Positions 26,095-35,457 are shown, counted from the stretch's first letter. The stretch is 64,000 bases of DNA from Sedimenticola_A sp040506895 (GCA_040506895.1 JBEVVY010000001.1:1612001-1676000), one strand, 5' to 3'. Translations and numbers: made by a program. Notes: a model not told the origin generated them from the sequence alone.

Positions 26095-27975
26095 TTATGA
26101 TTTCGGTTTGTCTTCGTTGATTTTTACCAGCTGTAGGCCCAGCACCAACTCCAAGGCTCCATCAAAGTCATATTGCTTTACTAATACAGAAACAGTCTTC
26201 AGCTGTTCAGATAGTGGATGCCCTTTAAGTTTCCCCCTCAACTCGTCAAGTAACGAAGCCGCTTGTAAATCCCCATCGTCAAGCAGTTCTGCAAGCTTCT
26301 TTAGCGTTGAGGCGATCTCTTCAGTGGCTATTGGAGGCTCTTCGGCACCGGTTACTTCCGCAACTTCAGCTGCAAGCGATTCAAAAGCAATTTGCGAATC
26401 TGTTTTTTCATCACTGGCCATTACGGCGATTTCAGTTGATTCTGGTGACAATGTCTTCTGCTCACTGCCTCTAGGCAGCTTGGTTGAAAAATGAAAGTTA
26501 CTTCCTATTCCCAATTCGCTTTCTACGCCTATATCACCGCCCATCAGGTCAATTAGGCGCTGACAAATTGCCAATCCCAGGCCAATCCCGCCATATTTCC
26601 TGGTACTTGAACTATCGGCTTGGCTAAAAGCCTTAAACAGACGACTGCTCTGTGTCTCGCTCATGCCAATGCCAGTATCTTTTACATGGAATTGCAGGGT
26701 CACACCTGCGTCATCCTCTGACAACTGTTCCACCGAAATTGAAATTTCCCCCTGTTCTGTAAACTTGATCGCATTATCAACCAGGTTGATAAGGATTTGT
26801 CCAAGACGAAGGGGGTCACCCTGTAAGTAACTCGGCACATCCCGATCAATATAGAGACGGAATGCCAGGCCTTTCTTAGCAGCTTTTATACGGGAATTGC
26901 CAGCGACATCATTCAATACCTCGTGAATATCAAACGATACTGGCTCGATTTCCAACGCACCAGTTTCAGTTTTTGAAAAATCCAGAATATCGCTGATGAG
27001 ACGCATCAAAGAACTTGATGAACTTAATATCTTTGTCAAGTAATCACGCTGAACGGCGGTCAATTCTGTATTCTGTATCATGTGGCTGAAACCAATGATT
27101 GCATTCATAGGAGTCCGCAATTCATGGCTCATATTGGCGAGGAATTGACTCTTTGCCTCATTGGCCACCTCAGCTGCCTTCATGGCGGTTTGCAGCTCAG
27201 CAGTACGCTGCTTTACCCTGGACTCCAACTCTGCGTTTAGATCCTTCAATTCTTGATTCAACGCATCCAGTTCATCATAGGAAGAATAAATCTCATTAGC
27301 CATCTGCTGATAGGCAGTAGCCATTACCCCAATCTCGTCACGTCGCCTCTTCGCTATCAAGTCCAGCTCACTTATTGTGTCTCGCTTCAAAATGGTCTTG
27401 GAAACTTTTGCCATGAGTGACAGGGGTATTATTACCCACCGTTGGTGGATGATGATCAGCAGGATAGTGAGCAAGAAGGCTTGAAGCAGACCGACGAACA
27501 GCATGAGTCCCGCCTCTTTAGAGAAATGACTCAATATCTTTTCGTGATCTATATGGACAATAAATTTACCGATATCGACCCCGGAACCCTCAGGGTCCGT
27601 GAGTACAATCTCTCGACGCACCGAAAATTCGTAGAACTGAAATAACCAGCTCTTCTCCTGGATTGGCTTCCCTGCTACCGAAAACTCGGATCCATTTTCA
27701 TCTATGACTTCCACATAACGGATATTCCGGTACTTGATTGCCTCTGCCAGGAGGGATAGGGCACCCTCCTTATCATTATCAAACACTAAATGCTCAAGAG
27801 ATACTTCCAGAGTATTCACCAATCTTTTGACTTCACGCTCCGTCTCCTGGAGTTCACTTTCAAAATCCCAAGCGATTTTGATGCCACTAAGGAGCAAGCC
27901 AACCACAAGCCCGATAACAGCAGCATTAATGGCAAGTTTTCTTCCCAAGCGCGAGATGATTATGTTCTTTAACAT
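26095..27975 (-). CDS. Membrane sensor histidine kinase, HAMP-HisKA-HATPase with helical tail
   Basis: A 626-residue inner-membrane kinase. Two membrane helices (about 15-34 and 155-178) enclose a periplasmic sensor of about 120 residues; a HAMP-like segment and coiled coil (ELDALNQELKDLNAELESRV) follow. HisKA has NMSHELRTPMNAIIGF with His284; the HATPase has NLVDNAIKF, DTGIGM and GGIGLGLAICQRL. After residue 500 there is an Ala/Glu-rich linker and a helical module of about 70 residues (LAELLDDGDLQAASLLDELR) that in related proteins usually follows a receiver domain. Here no receiver is present. The gene is visibly poorer in GC than its neighbours, suggesting transfer. Confidence 0.9.
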   Translation of the reverse strand: MLKNIIISRLGRKLAINAAVIGLVVGLLLSGIKIAWDFESELQETEREVKRLVNTLEVSLEHLVFDNDKEGALSLLAEAIKYRNIRYVEVIDENGSEFSVAGKPIQEKSWLFQFYEFSVRREIVLTDPEGSGVDIGKFIVHIDHEKILSHFSKEAGLMLFVGLLQAFLLTILLIIIHQRWVIIPLSLMAKVSKTILKRDTISELDLIAKRRRDEIGVMATAYQQMANEIYSSYDELDALNQELKDLNAELESRVKQRTAELQTAMKAAEVANEAKSQFLANMSHELRTPMNAIIGFSHMIQNTELTAVQRDYLTKILSSSSSLMRLISDILDFSKTETGALEIEPVSFDIHEVLNDVAGNSRIKAAKKGLAFRLYIDRDVPSYLQGDPLRLGQILINLVDNAIKFTEQGEISISVEQLSEDDAGVTLQFHVKDTGIGMSETQSSRLFKAFSQADSSSTRKYGGIGLGLAICQRLIDLMGGDIGVESELGIGSNFHFSTKLPRGSEQKTLSPESTEIAVMASDEKTDSQIAFESLAAEVAEVTGAEEPPIATEEIASTLKKLAELLDDGDLQAASLLDELRGKLKGHPLSEQLKTVSVLVKQYDFDGALELVLGLQLVKINEDKPKS

Positions 27976-28198
27976 ACTATGACCGAAGCTGCTTAACCCA
28001 CTTGTAGAGCTTAAATAATCAGTATGGCGTTTAACAGTTAGAAGTCTGCAATTGGCCGAGGCTTACACGCAATGTCCGCGAACACTTCGAGGCTTTTGAT
28101 CTAACTCAACAAGCTGGAGTTAGATGATTGTGATGACTAATTCGACACTCAAATCTAATGCATCATCGCGAAACATCGACATGCCAAATGATTGTTTC

Positions 28199-29557
28199 TT
28201 ATTTTATTTCAGGCTCGTCGAAAACCAGATCACTCTCTTCCGGCAGTACTTCCTCTTCCAGTTGCTCAACCGCTTCAGCAACCGCTGTCGGCTTGGGGAC
28301 ACGGGCAATATGAAAAAGACCATCTCCCTCGTTGACCAGCGGCAGACTCGTGCGACCCAGCACAATACCAAGGTAGGGACTGGTTACTATCTGCTCATTG
28401 TCCCCGAATGGGTCAGAAATTGTGGCAAGCCGTGTCTCTGAGGTGACTTTTTCACCAAGACGTACATGCGTGCGCAGGATTCCACCCTGGGGCGAGCGCA
28501 CCCAAAACGTCGAACGCGCCTCCACAGGCATGTGGCTACGGCGCTTGGTNNNNNNNNNNNNNNNNNNNNNNNNNNNNNNNNNNNNNNNNNNNNNNNNNNN
28601 NNNNNNNNNNNNNNNNNNNNNNNNNNNNNNNNNNNNNNNNNNNNNNNNNNNNNNNNNNNNNNNNNNNNNNNNNNNNNNNNNNNNNNNNNNNNNNNNNNNN
28701 NNNNNNNNNNNNNNNNNNNNNNNNNNNNNNNNNNNNNNNNNNNNNNNNNGACGTACATGCGTGCGCAGGATTCCACCCTGGGGCGAGCGCACCCAAAACG
28801 TCGAACGCGCCTCCACAGGCATGTGGCTACGGCGCTTGGTCAGGGCATGTTTCGGCAACATCCCAAGCTCACGCATTACGTTCAGCACACCGGTAACACC
28901 TGCACGGATACTCATTTCATCAAAACGTAAAGCCTCGCCCGCCTCATACAGCAGCGTAGGTATCTCAAGCTCGGATGATGCCAGCCGCAAAGAACCATCC
29001 CGCAGATTGGCATTGACCAATACAGGCACCCCAAAGGCACGTGCAAGTCCTGCTGTCTCTTCATCATCGAGATTGGCACGGATATGTGGCAAATTGCTGC
29101 GATGAATGGCACCGGTATGGATATCAATGCCATGAGTGCACTTGGAGACAACCTCACGCATCAGCAAGCTGGCAAGCCGACTGGCCATTGAGCCCTTACC
29201 GGTACCAGGAAAGCTACGGTTCAGGTCACGCCTGTCTGGCAAATAACGCGAATGGTTGAGAACTCCAAATACGTTAACCATCGGCACCGCTATCAGCGTG
29301 CCCTTGAGTCGATTCAGAAGTTTTGTCCTGAGCAGGCGCCTGATGATCTCAACACCATTGAGTTCGTCACCGTGTATGGCAGCGGTTATAAACAGCCTGG
29401 GTCCGGCATGCTTTCCGTTTATTACATAAACAGGCATGTCCAAAGGGGTATGGGTATAAAGATCTGCGACAGGAAGGTTGATATTGCTACGTTTTCCCGG
29501 TGCAACTTCGAAATCGCCGATCTTTATCGCCGGCTGCCTGCTCTTATCCTTTTCCAC
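28199..29557 (-). CDS. RimK-associated succinylglutamate desuccinylase/aspartoacylase-family protein (contains assembly gap)
   Basis: A zinc carboxypeptidase-fold protein of the AstE/ASPA family. Metal motif AAIHGDELNG (H-x-x-E), third ligand in CTHGIDIHTGA, and substrate residues around YLPDRRDLNRSFPG are visible. The frame contains 200 Ns (28550-28749) plus a duplicated 91 bases. Together these add 291 bases, exactly 97 codons, so the frame happens to stay open at 452 codons; the true protein should be about 355 residues. The start overlaps the rimK stop by 14 bases, so it is translationally coupled. The substrate is unknown; an acylated or glutamylated amino acid linked to RimK activity is plausible. 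Confidence 0.88.
   Translation of the reverse strand: MEKDKSRQPAIKIGDFEVAPGKRSNINLPVADLYTHTPLDMPVYVINGKHAGPRLFITAAIHGDELNGVEIIRRLLRTKLLNRLKGTLIAVPMVNVFGVLNHSRYLPDRRDLNRSFPGTGKGSMASRLASLLMREVVSKCTHGIDIHTGAIHRSNLPHIRANLDDEETAGLARAFGVPVLVNANLRDGSLRLASSELEIPTLLYEAGEALRFDEMSIRAGVTGVLNVMRELGMLPKHALTKRRSHMPVEARSTFWVRSPQGGILRTHVRXXXXXXXXXXXXXXXXXXXXXXXXXXXXXXXXXXXXXXXXXXXXXXXXXXXXXXXXXXXXXXXXXXXTKRRSHMPVEARSTFWVRSPQGGILRTHVRLGEKVTSETRLATISDPFGDNEQIVTSPYLGIVLGRTSLPLVNEGDGLFHIARVPKPTAVAEAVEQLEEEVLPEESDLVFDEPEIK
28459..28549. repeat. Left copy of 91-bp duplication at scaffold gap
   Basis: Identical to 28750-28840. The two copies abut the two sides of the N-run, as expected when overlapping contig ends are not merged. 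Confidence 0.95.
28550..28749. other. Scaffold gap of exactly 200 Ns
   Basis: Unknown bases inserted by the assembler. Because the flanks are identical, the real gap is probably negative, meaning that nothing is missing. Confidence 0.97.
28750..28840. repeat. Right copy of 91-bp duplication at scaffold gap
   Basis: Exact copy of 28459-28549; probably an assembly artefact rather than a biological tandem repeat. Confidence 0.95.
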
Positions 29558-30449
29558 GTGTCTTCGTCTTGTGAGGGCGGGCGTTCTTTTCCAGAAACTC
29601 CACGATCATACCGGCAACATCCTTCCCTGTAGCGGATTCAATACCTTCCAGCCCCGGTGAAGAGTTGACCTCCATAACGAGCGGCCCATCCTTGCCACGC
29701 AAAATATCAACACCCGCTACATTAAGCCCCATGACCTTGGCGGCCTTGACCGCTGTCGCCCTCTCCTTGGGAGTGATCTTGATCAGGCTGGCCGTTCCCC
29801 CCCTGTGCAGGTTGGAGCGGAACTCACCCTCAGGGGCCTGGCGCTGCATGGCGGCCACCACCCTGTTGCCGATCACAAAACAGCGTATGTCTGCACCCCC
29901 GGCCTCCTTTACGAACTCCTGCACAAGGATGTTTGCCTTCAGTCCCATGAAGGCCTCGATCACACTTTCAGCAGCCTTTTTCGTCTCTGCCAGAACAACG
30001 CCGATACCCTGCGTTCCTTCCAGCAACTTGATTACCAGTGGCGCACCGCCGACCATCTTGATGAGATCCTGTATATCACCGGGATAGTTGGCAAAGCCTG
30101 TTCTCGGCATGCCGACTCCCACGCGGGAGAGCAGCTGAAGCGATCGCAGCTTGTCCCTTGCCCTGGTGATGGCTACTGACTCGTTTGCCGGAAACACCCC
30201 CATCATTTCGAACTGCCGCACCACGGCGGTTCCATAAAATGTGATCGATGCACCGATACGGGGTATCACCGCGTCATAACCTTCCAACACCTCGCCGCCA
30301 TAGTGAAGCTCAGGCTTGTCAGAGGTGATGTTCATATAGCAGCGCAAGGTGTCGATAACGCGGACCTCATGTCCTCGCTGTTCACACGCCTCAACCAGGC
30401 GACGTGTTGAGTAGAGCTTCTTGTTTCGTGAAAGGATTGCGATCTTCAT
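29544..30449 (-). CDS. rimK: RimK-family ATP-grasp ligase (ribosomal protein S6 glutamate ligase)
   Basis: A 301-residue ATP-grasp enzyme. It starts MKIAILSRNKKLYSTRRLVEAC and contains PRIGASITFYG, the ATP-grasp lysine region PLVIKLLEGTQGIGVVLAE, DIRCFVIGNRVVAAM and the metal site MEVNSSPGLEGIE. These match RimK (E. coli 300 residues), which adds glutamates to the C-terminus of ribosomal protein S6 and can make free polyglutamate. The ATG at 30449 gives the usual RimK N-terminus. It is flanked by a retropepsin-like RimB homologue upstream and an AstE-like gene downstream, a recurring trio in marine gammaproteobacteria. Confidence 0.93.
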   Translation of the reverse strand: MKIAILSRNKKLYSTRRLVEACEQRGHEVRVIDTLRCYMNITSDKPELHYGGEVLEGYDAVIPRIGASITFYGTAVVRQFEMMGVFPANESVAITRARDKLRSLQLLSRVGVGMPRTGFANYPGDIQDLIKMVGGAPLVIKLLEGTQGIGVVLAETKKAAESVIEAFMGLKANILVQEFVKEAGGADIRCFVIGNRVVAAMQRQAPEGEFRSNLHRGGTASLIKITPKERATAVKAAKVMGLNVAGVDILRGKDGPLVMEVNSSPGLEGIESATGKDVAGMIVEFLEKNARPHKTKTRGKG

Positions 30450-30680
30450 ATCAGGCCCATTGTATTCAGGAGTTTTTTTCGTATGACCAACCAATTGCAT
30501 CTCCCGCACCCAATTGGTATGCAGCCATTTGTTCTAATTAAGAAACAAGCATCTGAAAACCATCTGCCGCTTAAGCGAGTATAGATGAAAGCGCATAAAA
30601 GGCCCGACTGCCAATCTAACCAGAGTGATGAAATACACCACCCGCCGGCAGCCCTTATGCACATTCCTCCAATCCCGCTT

Positions 30681-31142
30681 TCAAATGTCTTTACGGGGAG
30701 GGGTTTGCTTGTCACCACCGCATCTGAAAGACACCCCGGAGTCCACCAAAAAGCGCCCTTTCAGGGCGGTGCGCCCGAGGAGCGCGCGGAATTTCATATT
30801 GTCCCTGTTGGTCAGGGTCAACTCGATGGGCCAGCTTTCGCCCCCCAGGGTGAGTCGACTCTGTATTACGTAGCGCTCCTGGGTATGGCCACCCGAGTCT
30901 GTGACCCGCCGCCGATCGATCACAGGAGCTTCACACTCCACCACGGTCTCGAGGTCGCCTTGCCTCGGATGGATACTGAATCGAACCCACCTTTCACCCT
31001 TTCGTCGAAAAGCCCGTACCTTAAAGGCGTGTAGCGCCGAGGTACGCGCTCCCGTATCCACCTTTGCCTTGATCGGCGGGAGGCCGAGATCATCGAGAAC
31101 AATCCATTCACGCCAGCCAAGCGTCTGCTTCTTTTTTTTCAT
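30681..31142 (-). CDS. RimB-like retropepsin-fold protein (DUF785, 'ATP-dependent zinc protease')
   Basis: A 153-residue single-domain protein with the aspartic-protease-like motif KAKVDTGARTSALHA and the second conserved block FRALLGRTALKGRFLVD. This is the DUF785/RimB family, often mis-annotated as ATP-dependent zinc protease. In Pseudomonas RimB removes or regulates glutamates added by RimK. It is upstream of rimK on the same strand with about 230 bases between them, so one operon is likely but an internal promoter is possible. Confidence 0.88.
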   Translation of the reverse strand: MKKKKQTLGWREWIVLDDLGLPPIKAKVDTGARTSALHAFKVRAFRRKGERWVRFSIHPRQGDLETVVECEAPVIDRRRVTDSGGHTQERYVIQSRLTLGGESWPIELTLTNRDNMKFRALLGRTALKGRFLVDSGVSFRCGGDKQTPPRKDI

Positions 31143-31512
31143 AATCTCTTTGGCCCCAGGAGCAGCACAATGCCACCAGCTGCCGCGTCAATAAAGAGAT
31201 GTAATTCTCTCTACAAAGGGAAATAAATCAATAGTTATTATAGTCACGATCAGGGCAACAAAACCTGATAACCGTTGACTCTTACTGCTTCAATTACATA
31301 GCAATCCTGGTGGTGACTGGAGGTCAATACTTACTGAGCCGGGCTCGAAAATATCGGTTCCAAGAAAGCCCCATTCAAATCGAAATAAATTCCTAATTCA
31401 AGAAGGCCAAACTCCTGCTTTCAACCACCAAGTTTCCATTGACAGAACCCTGCTCATGGTCCAACGTCAACGTATTATGCGCGGATCCTCTCCGTATCCT
31501 GGAAATAGAACA
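31143..31512. other. Divergent intergenic region rimB / mscS-like
   Basis: 370 bases, rather AT-rich, must carry promoters for both the rim operon (minus) and the mechanosensitive channel gene (plus). No clear promoter pair was identified. An in-frame ATG at 31456 has no ribosome-binding site. Confidence 0.5.
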
Positions 31513-33846
31513 ATGCAAGTCTTTTCTCGCCCCAATCCCTGGCTTTTCCTCATCCTGATCCTTGCCTTTTCAGTCATCGGCGCCCCTGTCAACGCCCAAA
31601 ACAGTGAGATAGACGACACGACACTCGGCGATGCCCAAAAACAGGTAGCCGAGATTGAAAAGGCGTTTGAGCAAAAGAGCCCCGGCCTGGATCTCGAGGC
31701 CACCTGGAAATCCCTGACCCAGTTCCGACAGCTGGCCAAGTCCTGCACGATAGAGCAGAACAAGGAGTTGGAGAGACTTACCAATGCCCTGACTGAACTG
31801 GGTGAATCTGCCCAGGGAGAGGATAAAACGGTAAGTGACACCCGCCGGGAAATGGTGAAGAAAAAACAGGCCACCGATCTCACCCTCGCCAGTTGCAAAC
31901 TGCTGAACGTCAAGAGCGAAGCACTGCTTGAGGAGCTCACGAAGCGGCGCGAAATGATCCTCAAGGAGCGCCTGCTGACACGTTATCCCAACCTGATAAC
32001 CCTTCTGTTCGGGGAAGAGCAGGAGCCTGTCGACTGGAAAAGTCTTCTGCACCCCATCCAGGTTGGTGACCTCGGATTTTCGAAGCTGGGCAAAATGGAG
32101 TGGGGCTTTATGCTTCTACTCACCCTGGCGGGTATTGCCGTTGCCCTGGTGCTGCGAAGACTGAGTCGTCAATATCAGTCACGACACCAGGCGCCTGAAG
32201 ACTTTACCGGCTCACTGCTCATCTCTGTAATGCGTACAGTCCAGCGCTACGGCCTCCCGTTGAGCCTGTTCACGGCATGGTCGATCTTCTGGATGGCAGT
32301 GTCCTGGCAACAGGGGGTGATTTTCCCGTTGCTGTCGCTCAACCTGGTGTTGCTCGGCAGCTTTATCGTGCTCACCCTGGGCAGGGCCTTCTTCGCACCT
32401 CTCCCCCCGGCTGCTCATTACCTGCCACAGCCTGAAACAGAGTGCAGACGCTTCTGGAACGGTTTGCGTCTTCTGACAGTTGTCGTGACAGGCATCCTGC
32501 TGGTCAACCTCCTGCCCATCACCTCGGGTCTCTCCACACCTCTTGAGTCTGCAGCACGCCTCGCCTTCGCCACCCTGATCGTATTTTCACTCAGCTGGGT
32601 GATCTGGGACGCCCTGCTTCTCTACGGCCGGCGCGGCCTGCACATGGCACGGTTTCTACTGTTGTTTGCCCTGGCCGTGAGCTTGATCGCCGAATTCATT
32701 GGCTATCGAAATCTCAGCGAGTACCTGATCGGGGGGATTTTCCTCTCGCTCTTCCTGGTCGGGATCGCATGGCTGCTCTCAATGCTGTTCAGTGATTTCT
32801 GCGACAGCCTGGATGAGGGGCGCTACACCTGGGAGGGGAGATTTCGCAAATGGCTCGGGGTGGGACCGAAGGGTTACCTCCCGGGTGTCTTCTGGCTGAG
32901 AATGCTGGGGGGGTTGTTTCTCTGGGGAGGCTCAGCGCTGATTCTGCTTAGAATCTGGGATGTTTCTGCAGCCAGAAGAGCCGAATTGCTTGCCTACGTC
33001 ACCGAAGGTTTCACCATCGGCGAGATTGCGGTCAAACCGGCACGCATCATTATCGCGCTCGGTATCCTGGTGATACTGATGTCGCTGATCTCCTGGTCGA
33101 AAAAGCAGCTCGACGAACGCTGGCTGAAAAAGTCACGCATGGATGCCGGCGCCCGGAATGCGGTTGCCAGCGTAACCGCCTATGCAGCAGCGGCCATCGC
33201 CATTGTCATCACCCTGGGTTTCGCGGGCGTCGAGCTGAGCAACCTGGCCATCATTGCCGGCGCACTCTCTGTCGGTATCGGTTTCGGCCTTCAGAATATC
33301 GTCAACAACTTCGTCTCCGGCCTGATCCTGCTGTTCGAACGCCCCGTCCAGAAAGGTGACTGGATCGTGGTGGGAAACACCGAGGGCTACGTACGCAAGA
33401 TCAGCATCCGTTCCACCCAGATCCAGACCTTCGACCGGGCAGACGTCATGGTACCCAACTCTGAGCTGATCTCGGCACAGGTGACCAACTGGATGCTGCG
33501 TGACCTTCGCGGCAGGGTTCGCGCGCCCATCGGTGTGGCCTACGGCAGTGACGTGGAGAAGGTGAAGGAGATCCTGCTGGATATCGCCCACCGGCAACCG
33601 GGCGCCATCCTCGATGGCAGCGTAAACATGCCCAAGGTACTGTTCCTCGGATTCGGCGACAGCGCACTCAATTTCGAGCTGCGCTTCATCATTCGAAATG
33701 TGGATGAGAAACTGCAGACCCTGAGCGACGTGAATTTCGCAATCGACAAGGCGTTCCGGGAAAACGACATATCCATTCCCTTCCCGCAGCGGGATCTGCA
33801 TCTTCGGTCATCGCCTATCGATTTTCCGTCCGAATCGTCGGATTGA
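31513..33846 (+). CDS. MscS/MscK-like mechanosensitive channel
   Basis: A 777-residue inner-membrane protein. Signal peptide (LFLILILAFSVIGAPVNA), a periplasmic coiled-coil domain (to about residue 190, IEKAFEQ... KRREMILKERLL), then about ten membrane helices and the MscS pore and beta domain: AGALSVGIGFGLQNIVNNF, LLFERPVQKGDWI and DVMVPNSELIS. It should open under membrane tension to release solutes during osmotic down-shock. It is larger than MscS (286) and smaller than MscK (1120). The start at 31513 is chosen for the signal peptide. A terminator follows. Confidence 0.92.
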   Translation: MQVFSRPNPWLFLILILAFSVIGAPVNAQNSEIDDTTLGDAQKQVAEIEKAFEQKSPGLDLEATWKSLTQFRQLAKSCTIEQNKELERLTNALTELGESAQGEDKTVSDTRREMVKKKQATDLTLASCKLLNVKSEALLEELTKRREMILKERLLTRYPNLITLLFGEEQEPVDWKSLLHPIQVGDLGFSKLGKMEWGFMLLLTLAGIAVALVLRRLSRQYQSRHQAPEDFTGSLLISVMRTVQRYGLPLSLFTAWSIFWMAVSWQQGVIFPLLSLNLVLLGSFIVLTLGRAFFAPLPPAAHYLPQPETECRRFWNGLRLLTVVVTGILLVNLLPITSGLSTPLESAARLAFATLIVFSLSWVIWDALLLYGRRGLHMARFLLLFALAVSLIAEFIGYRNLSEYLIGGIFLSLFLVGIAWLLSMLFSDFCDSLDEGRYTWEGRFRKWLGVGPKGYLPGVFWLRMLGGLFLWGGSALILLRIWDVSAARRAELLAYVTEGFTIGEIAVKPARIIIALGILVILMSLISWSKKQLDERWLKKSRMDAGARNAVASVTAYAAAAIAIVITLGFAGVELSNLAIIAGALSVGIGFGLQNIVNNFVSGLILLFERPVQKGDWIVVGNTEGYVRKISIRSTQIQTFDRADVMVPNSELISAQVTNWMLRDLRGRVRAPIGVAYGSDVEKVKEILLDIAHRQPGAILDGSVNMPKVLFLGFGDSALNFELRFIIRNVDEKLQTLSDVNFAIDKAFRENDISIPFPQRDLHLRSSPIDFPSESSD

Positions 33847-33941
33847 GGCCAGCTATGCTGCTGTTCGATCAGAGCAGAAACCAGGTAGCCAGACCGAGAA
33901 AACCCATGAAATCTGCGACGTCGTTCCCCGTGGCGGATATC

Positions 33942-33964
33942 ACCGATAGCATCGGTCTTTTTCT
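33942..33964 (+). terminator. Terminator of the mscS-like gene
   Basis: Stem ACCGAT (33942-33947) with ATCGGT (33951-33956), loop AGC, followed by CTTTTTCT. It lies about 95 bases after the stop. Confidence 0.6.
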
Positions 33965-34069
33965 ATCAAAGAACACAGAACAAGTGCACTATTACCGCAG
34001 AGAAAATTTCCAACAGTTCCACGAAAAAAGATACACCCCGTTGCTTACCGTTGCATGGAGGATGCAGGC

Positions 34070-35047
34070 ATGACCGACTCTACAACAGGATTACTCCTTG
34101 CCGTTCTGCTCGACGGCAAAGGAGGCGCCAAGCCAATGGGATGGGAGTCCATAAAGCAGTGGAAGCCGGAGAATGGCGTACTCTGGATTCATCTCGACTA
34201 TACCGCACCAGATGCAGCGTCATGGCTGCAGCAGGAGAGCGGCCTGGACGAGATAGTCGTAAACGCCCTGCTTGCCGAGGAAACAAGACCACGCTGCGAC
34301 CCTGTTGGTGACGGTTTACTTATCAGCCTGCGCGGCATCAACCACAATCCAGGGGAGGATGCCGAAGACATGGTCGCAATACGACTTTTTGCCGACACTC
34401 ATCGCGTGATCAGCACCCGCCATCGCACCATGCTGAGTGCCGCAGAGATCTCAAACCACCTCCAGAGAAACCTGGGACCATGTGACAGCGGCGACCTGGT
34501 AGCCATGCTTGCAGACCAGCTCATCACGCGCATGAGTGATGTGGTGTCCGACCTGGAAGAGAAGATGGACACTCTCGAGGAGCAACTGCTGGAAAATGCT
34601 GACCACACCCTGCGGGGTGGCCTGCTTGTCCTACGTCGCAAAGCCATTCTGCTGCGTCGATACATGGGGCCGCAGCGGGATGCAATGCACCGACTCTATG
34701 GAGAGCGCTCGAACTGGCTGAGTGCAGAACATCGCCTGCAACTTCGCGAGAGCATTGACAGCATCACCCGCTACATCGAGGAACTGGATACGGTCCGTGA
34801 CCGTGCGGCCGTTGCCTACGAGGAGCTGACAACACGGCTCACCGACCAACTCAACAGCCGAATGTACCTGCTGTCGGTGATAGCCGGCGTCTTCCTGCCA
34901 CTGAGTTTTATCACCGGTTTGCTGGGAATCAACGTCGGCGGCATTCCCTGGGCGGAGACGCCACTGGGTTTCCTGATCGTAGTGATTCTGCTACTGGTGG
35001 CGGCAGCCGGTGAGCTCATCTACTTCAGACGCCGTAACTGGATCTGA
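34070..35047 (+). CDS. zntB: ZntB/CorA-family divalent cation transporter
   Basis: A 325-residue inner-membrane channel-like transporter. The large N-terminal cytosolic domain (residues 1-265) ends in a long helix (MYLLSVIAGVFLPLSFITGLL is the first membrane helix), then the signature GIN in GLLGINVGGIPW and a second helix ending in FRRRNWI. CorA magnesium channels carry GMN; GIN is the ZntB variant, associated with zinc transport. Length fits ZntB (327). The ATG at 34070 has GGAGG 8 bases upstream. Confidence 0.9.
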   Translation: MTDSTTGLLLAVLLDGKGGAKPMGWESIKQWKPENGVLWIHLDYTAPDAASWLQQESGLDEIVVNALLAEETRPRCDPVGDGLLISLRGINHNPGEDAEDMVAIRLFADTHRVISTRHRTMLSAAEISNHLQRNLGPCDSGDLVAMLADQLITRMSDVVSDLEEKMDTLEEQLLENADHTLRGGLLVLRRKAILLRRYMGPQRDAMHRLYGERSNWLSAEHRLQLRESIDSITRYIEELDTVRDRAAVAYEELTTRLTDQLNSRMYLLSVIAGVFLPLSFITGLLGINVGGIPWAETPLGFLIVVILLLVAAAGELIYFRRRNWI

Positions 35048-35094
35048 ATCGCCGGCGCTGCGGTATATTGATACACGTGGGGTTCTACCGGCGG

Positions 35095-35125
35095 TTGTGG
35101 CAGCAGCAGTAACTTGATCTATAAT
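35095..35125 (+). promoter_or_regulatory. Possible promoter of kaiBC
   Basis: TATAAT at 35120-35125 is a perfect -10 hexamer. TTGTGG at 35095-35100 is a possible -35 but the spacer is 19 bases, so the element is tentative. It is 48 bases before the kaiB start. Confidence 0.35.
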
Positions 35126-35172
35126 AATCATGACAACAAAACGAATTAAAAGGATGTAACGGGCAAGGTCTG

Positions 35173-35457
35173 ATGAAGAAGCTACTTCGGCTCTACGTGG
35201 TAGGTCAAACACCCGCAGCTGCAGCTGCCATCGAGGCTCTTCGGTCGCAACTCAGCGACCCGGCGCTGAGTGATTGGGAGCTGGAGGTGATCGACGTGAT
35301 CGAACAACCCCACCTCGCGGAGGAGGACCGGATCGTTGCGGTACCTGCCGTGATCAAGAAACTACCGCCACCCTTAAAGCGCTTCGTGGGAGACCTGTCG
35401 AACCAGGAGCAGGCCCTGCTGGGGCTGGACCTCCTGACCAGGGAACAGGCTGACTGA
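35173..35457 (+). CDS. kaiB: Circadian clock protein KaiB homologue
   Basis: A 94-residue thioredoxin-like/fold-switching protein. Family blocks are LLRLYVVGQTPAAAAAIEAL, LEVIDVIEQPHLAEEDRI, VPAVIKKLPPPLKRFVGDLS and QALLGLDL. In cyanobacteria KaiB binds the KaiC CI ring and drives dephosphorylation. It is slightly shorter than Synechococcus KaiB (102). kaiC follows 88 bases later on the same strand. No kaiA is present in the window, as in other non-cyanobacterial kaiBC loci, so a self-sustained oscillator should not be assumed. Confidence 0.93.
   Translation: MKKLLRLYVVGQTPAAAAAIEALRSQLSDPALSDWELEVIDVIEQPHLAEEDRIVAVPAVIKKLPPPLKRFVGDLSNQEQALLGLDLLTREQAD

Noticed and set aside
28459..28840. 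Biological tandem duplication inside the AstE-like gene
   Set aside because: The copies are identical and abut a 200-N gap exactly, which is the signature of unmerged contig ends.
33843..34073. 76-codon open frame between mscS-like and zntB
   Set aside because: It contains the mscS terminator and shows no recognisable protein character.
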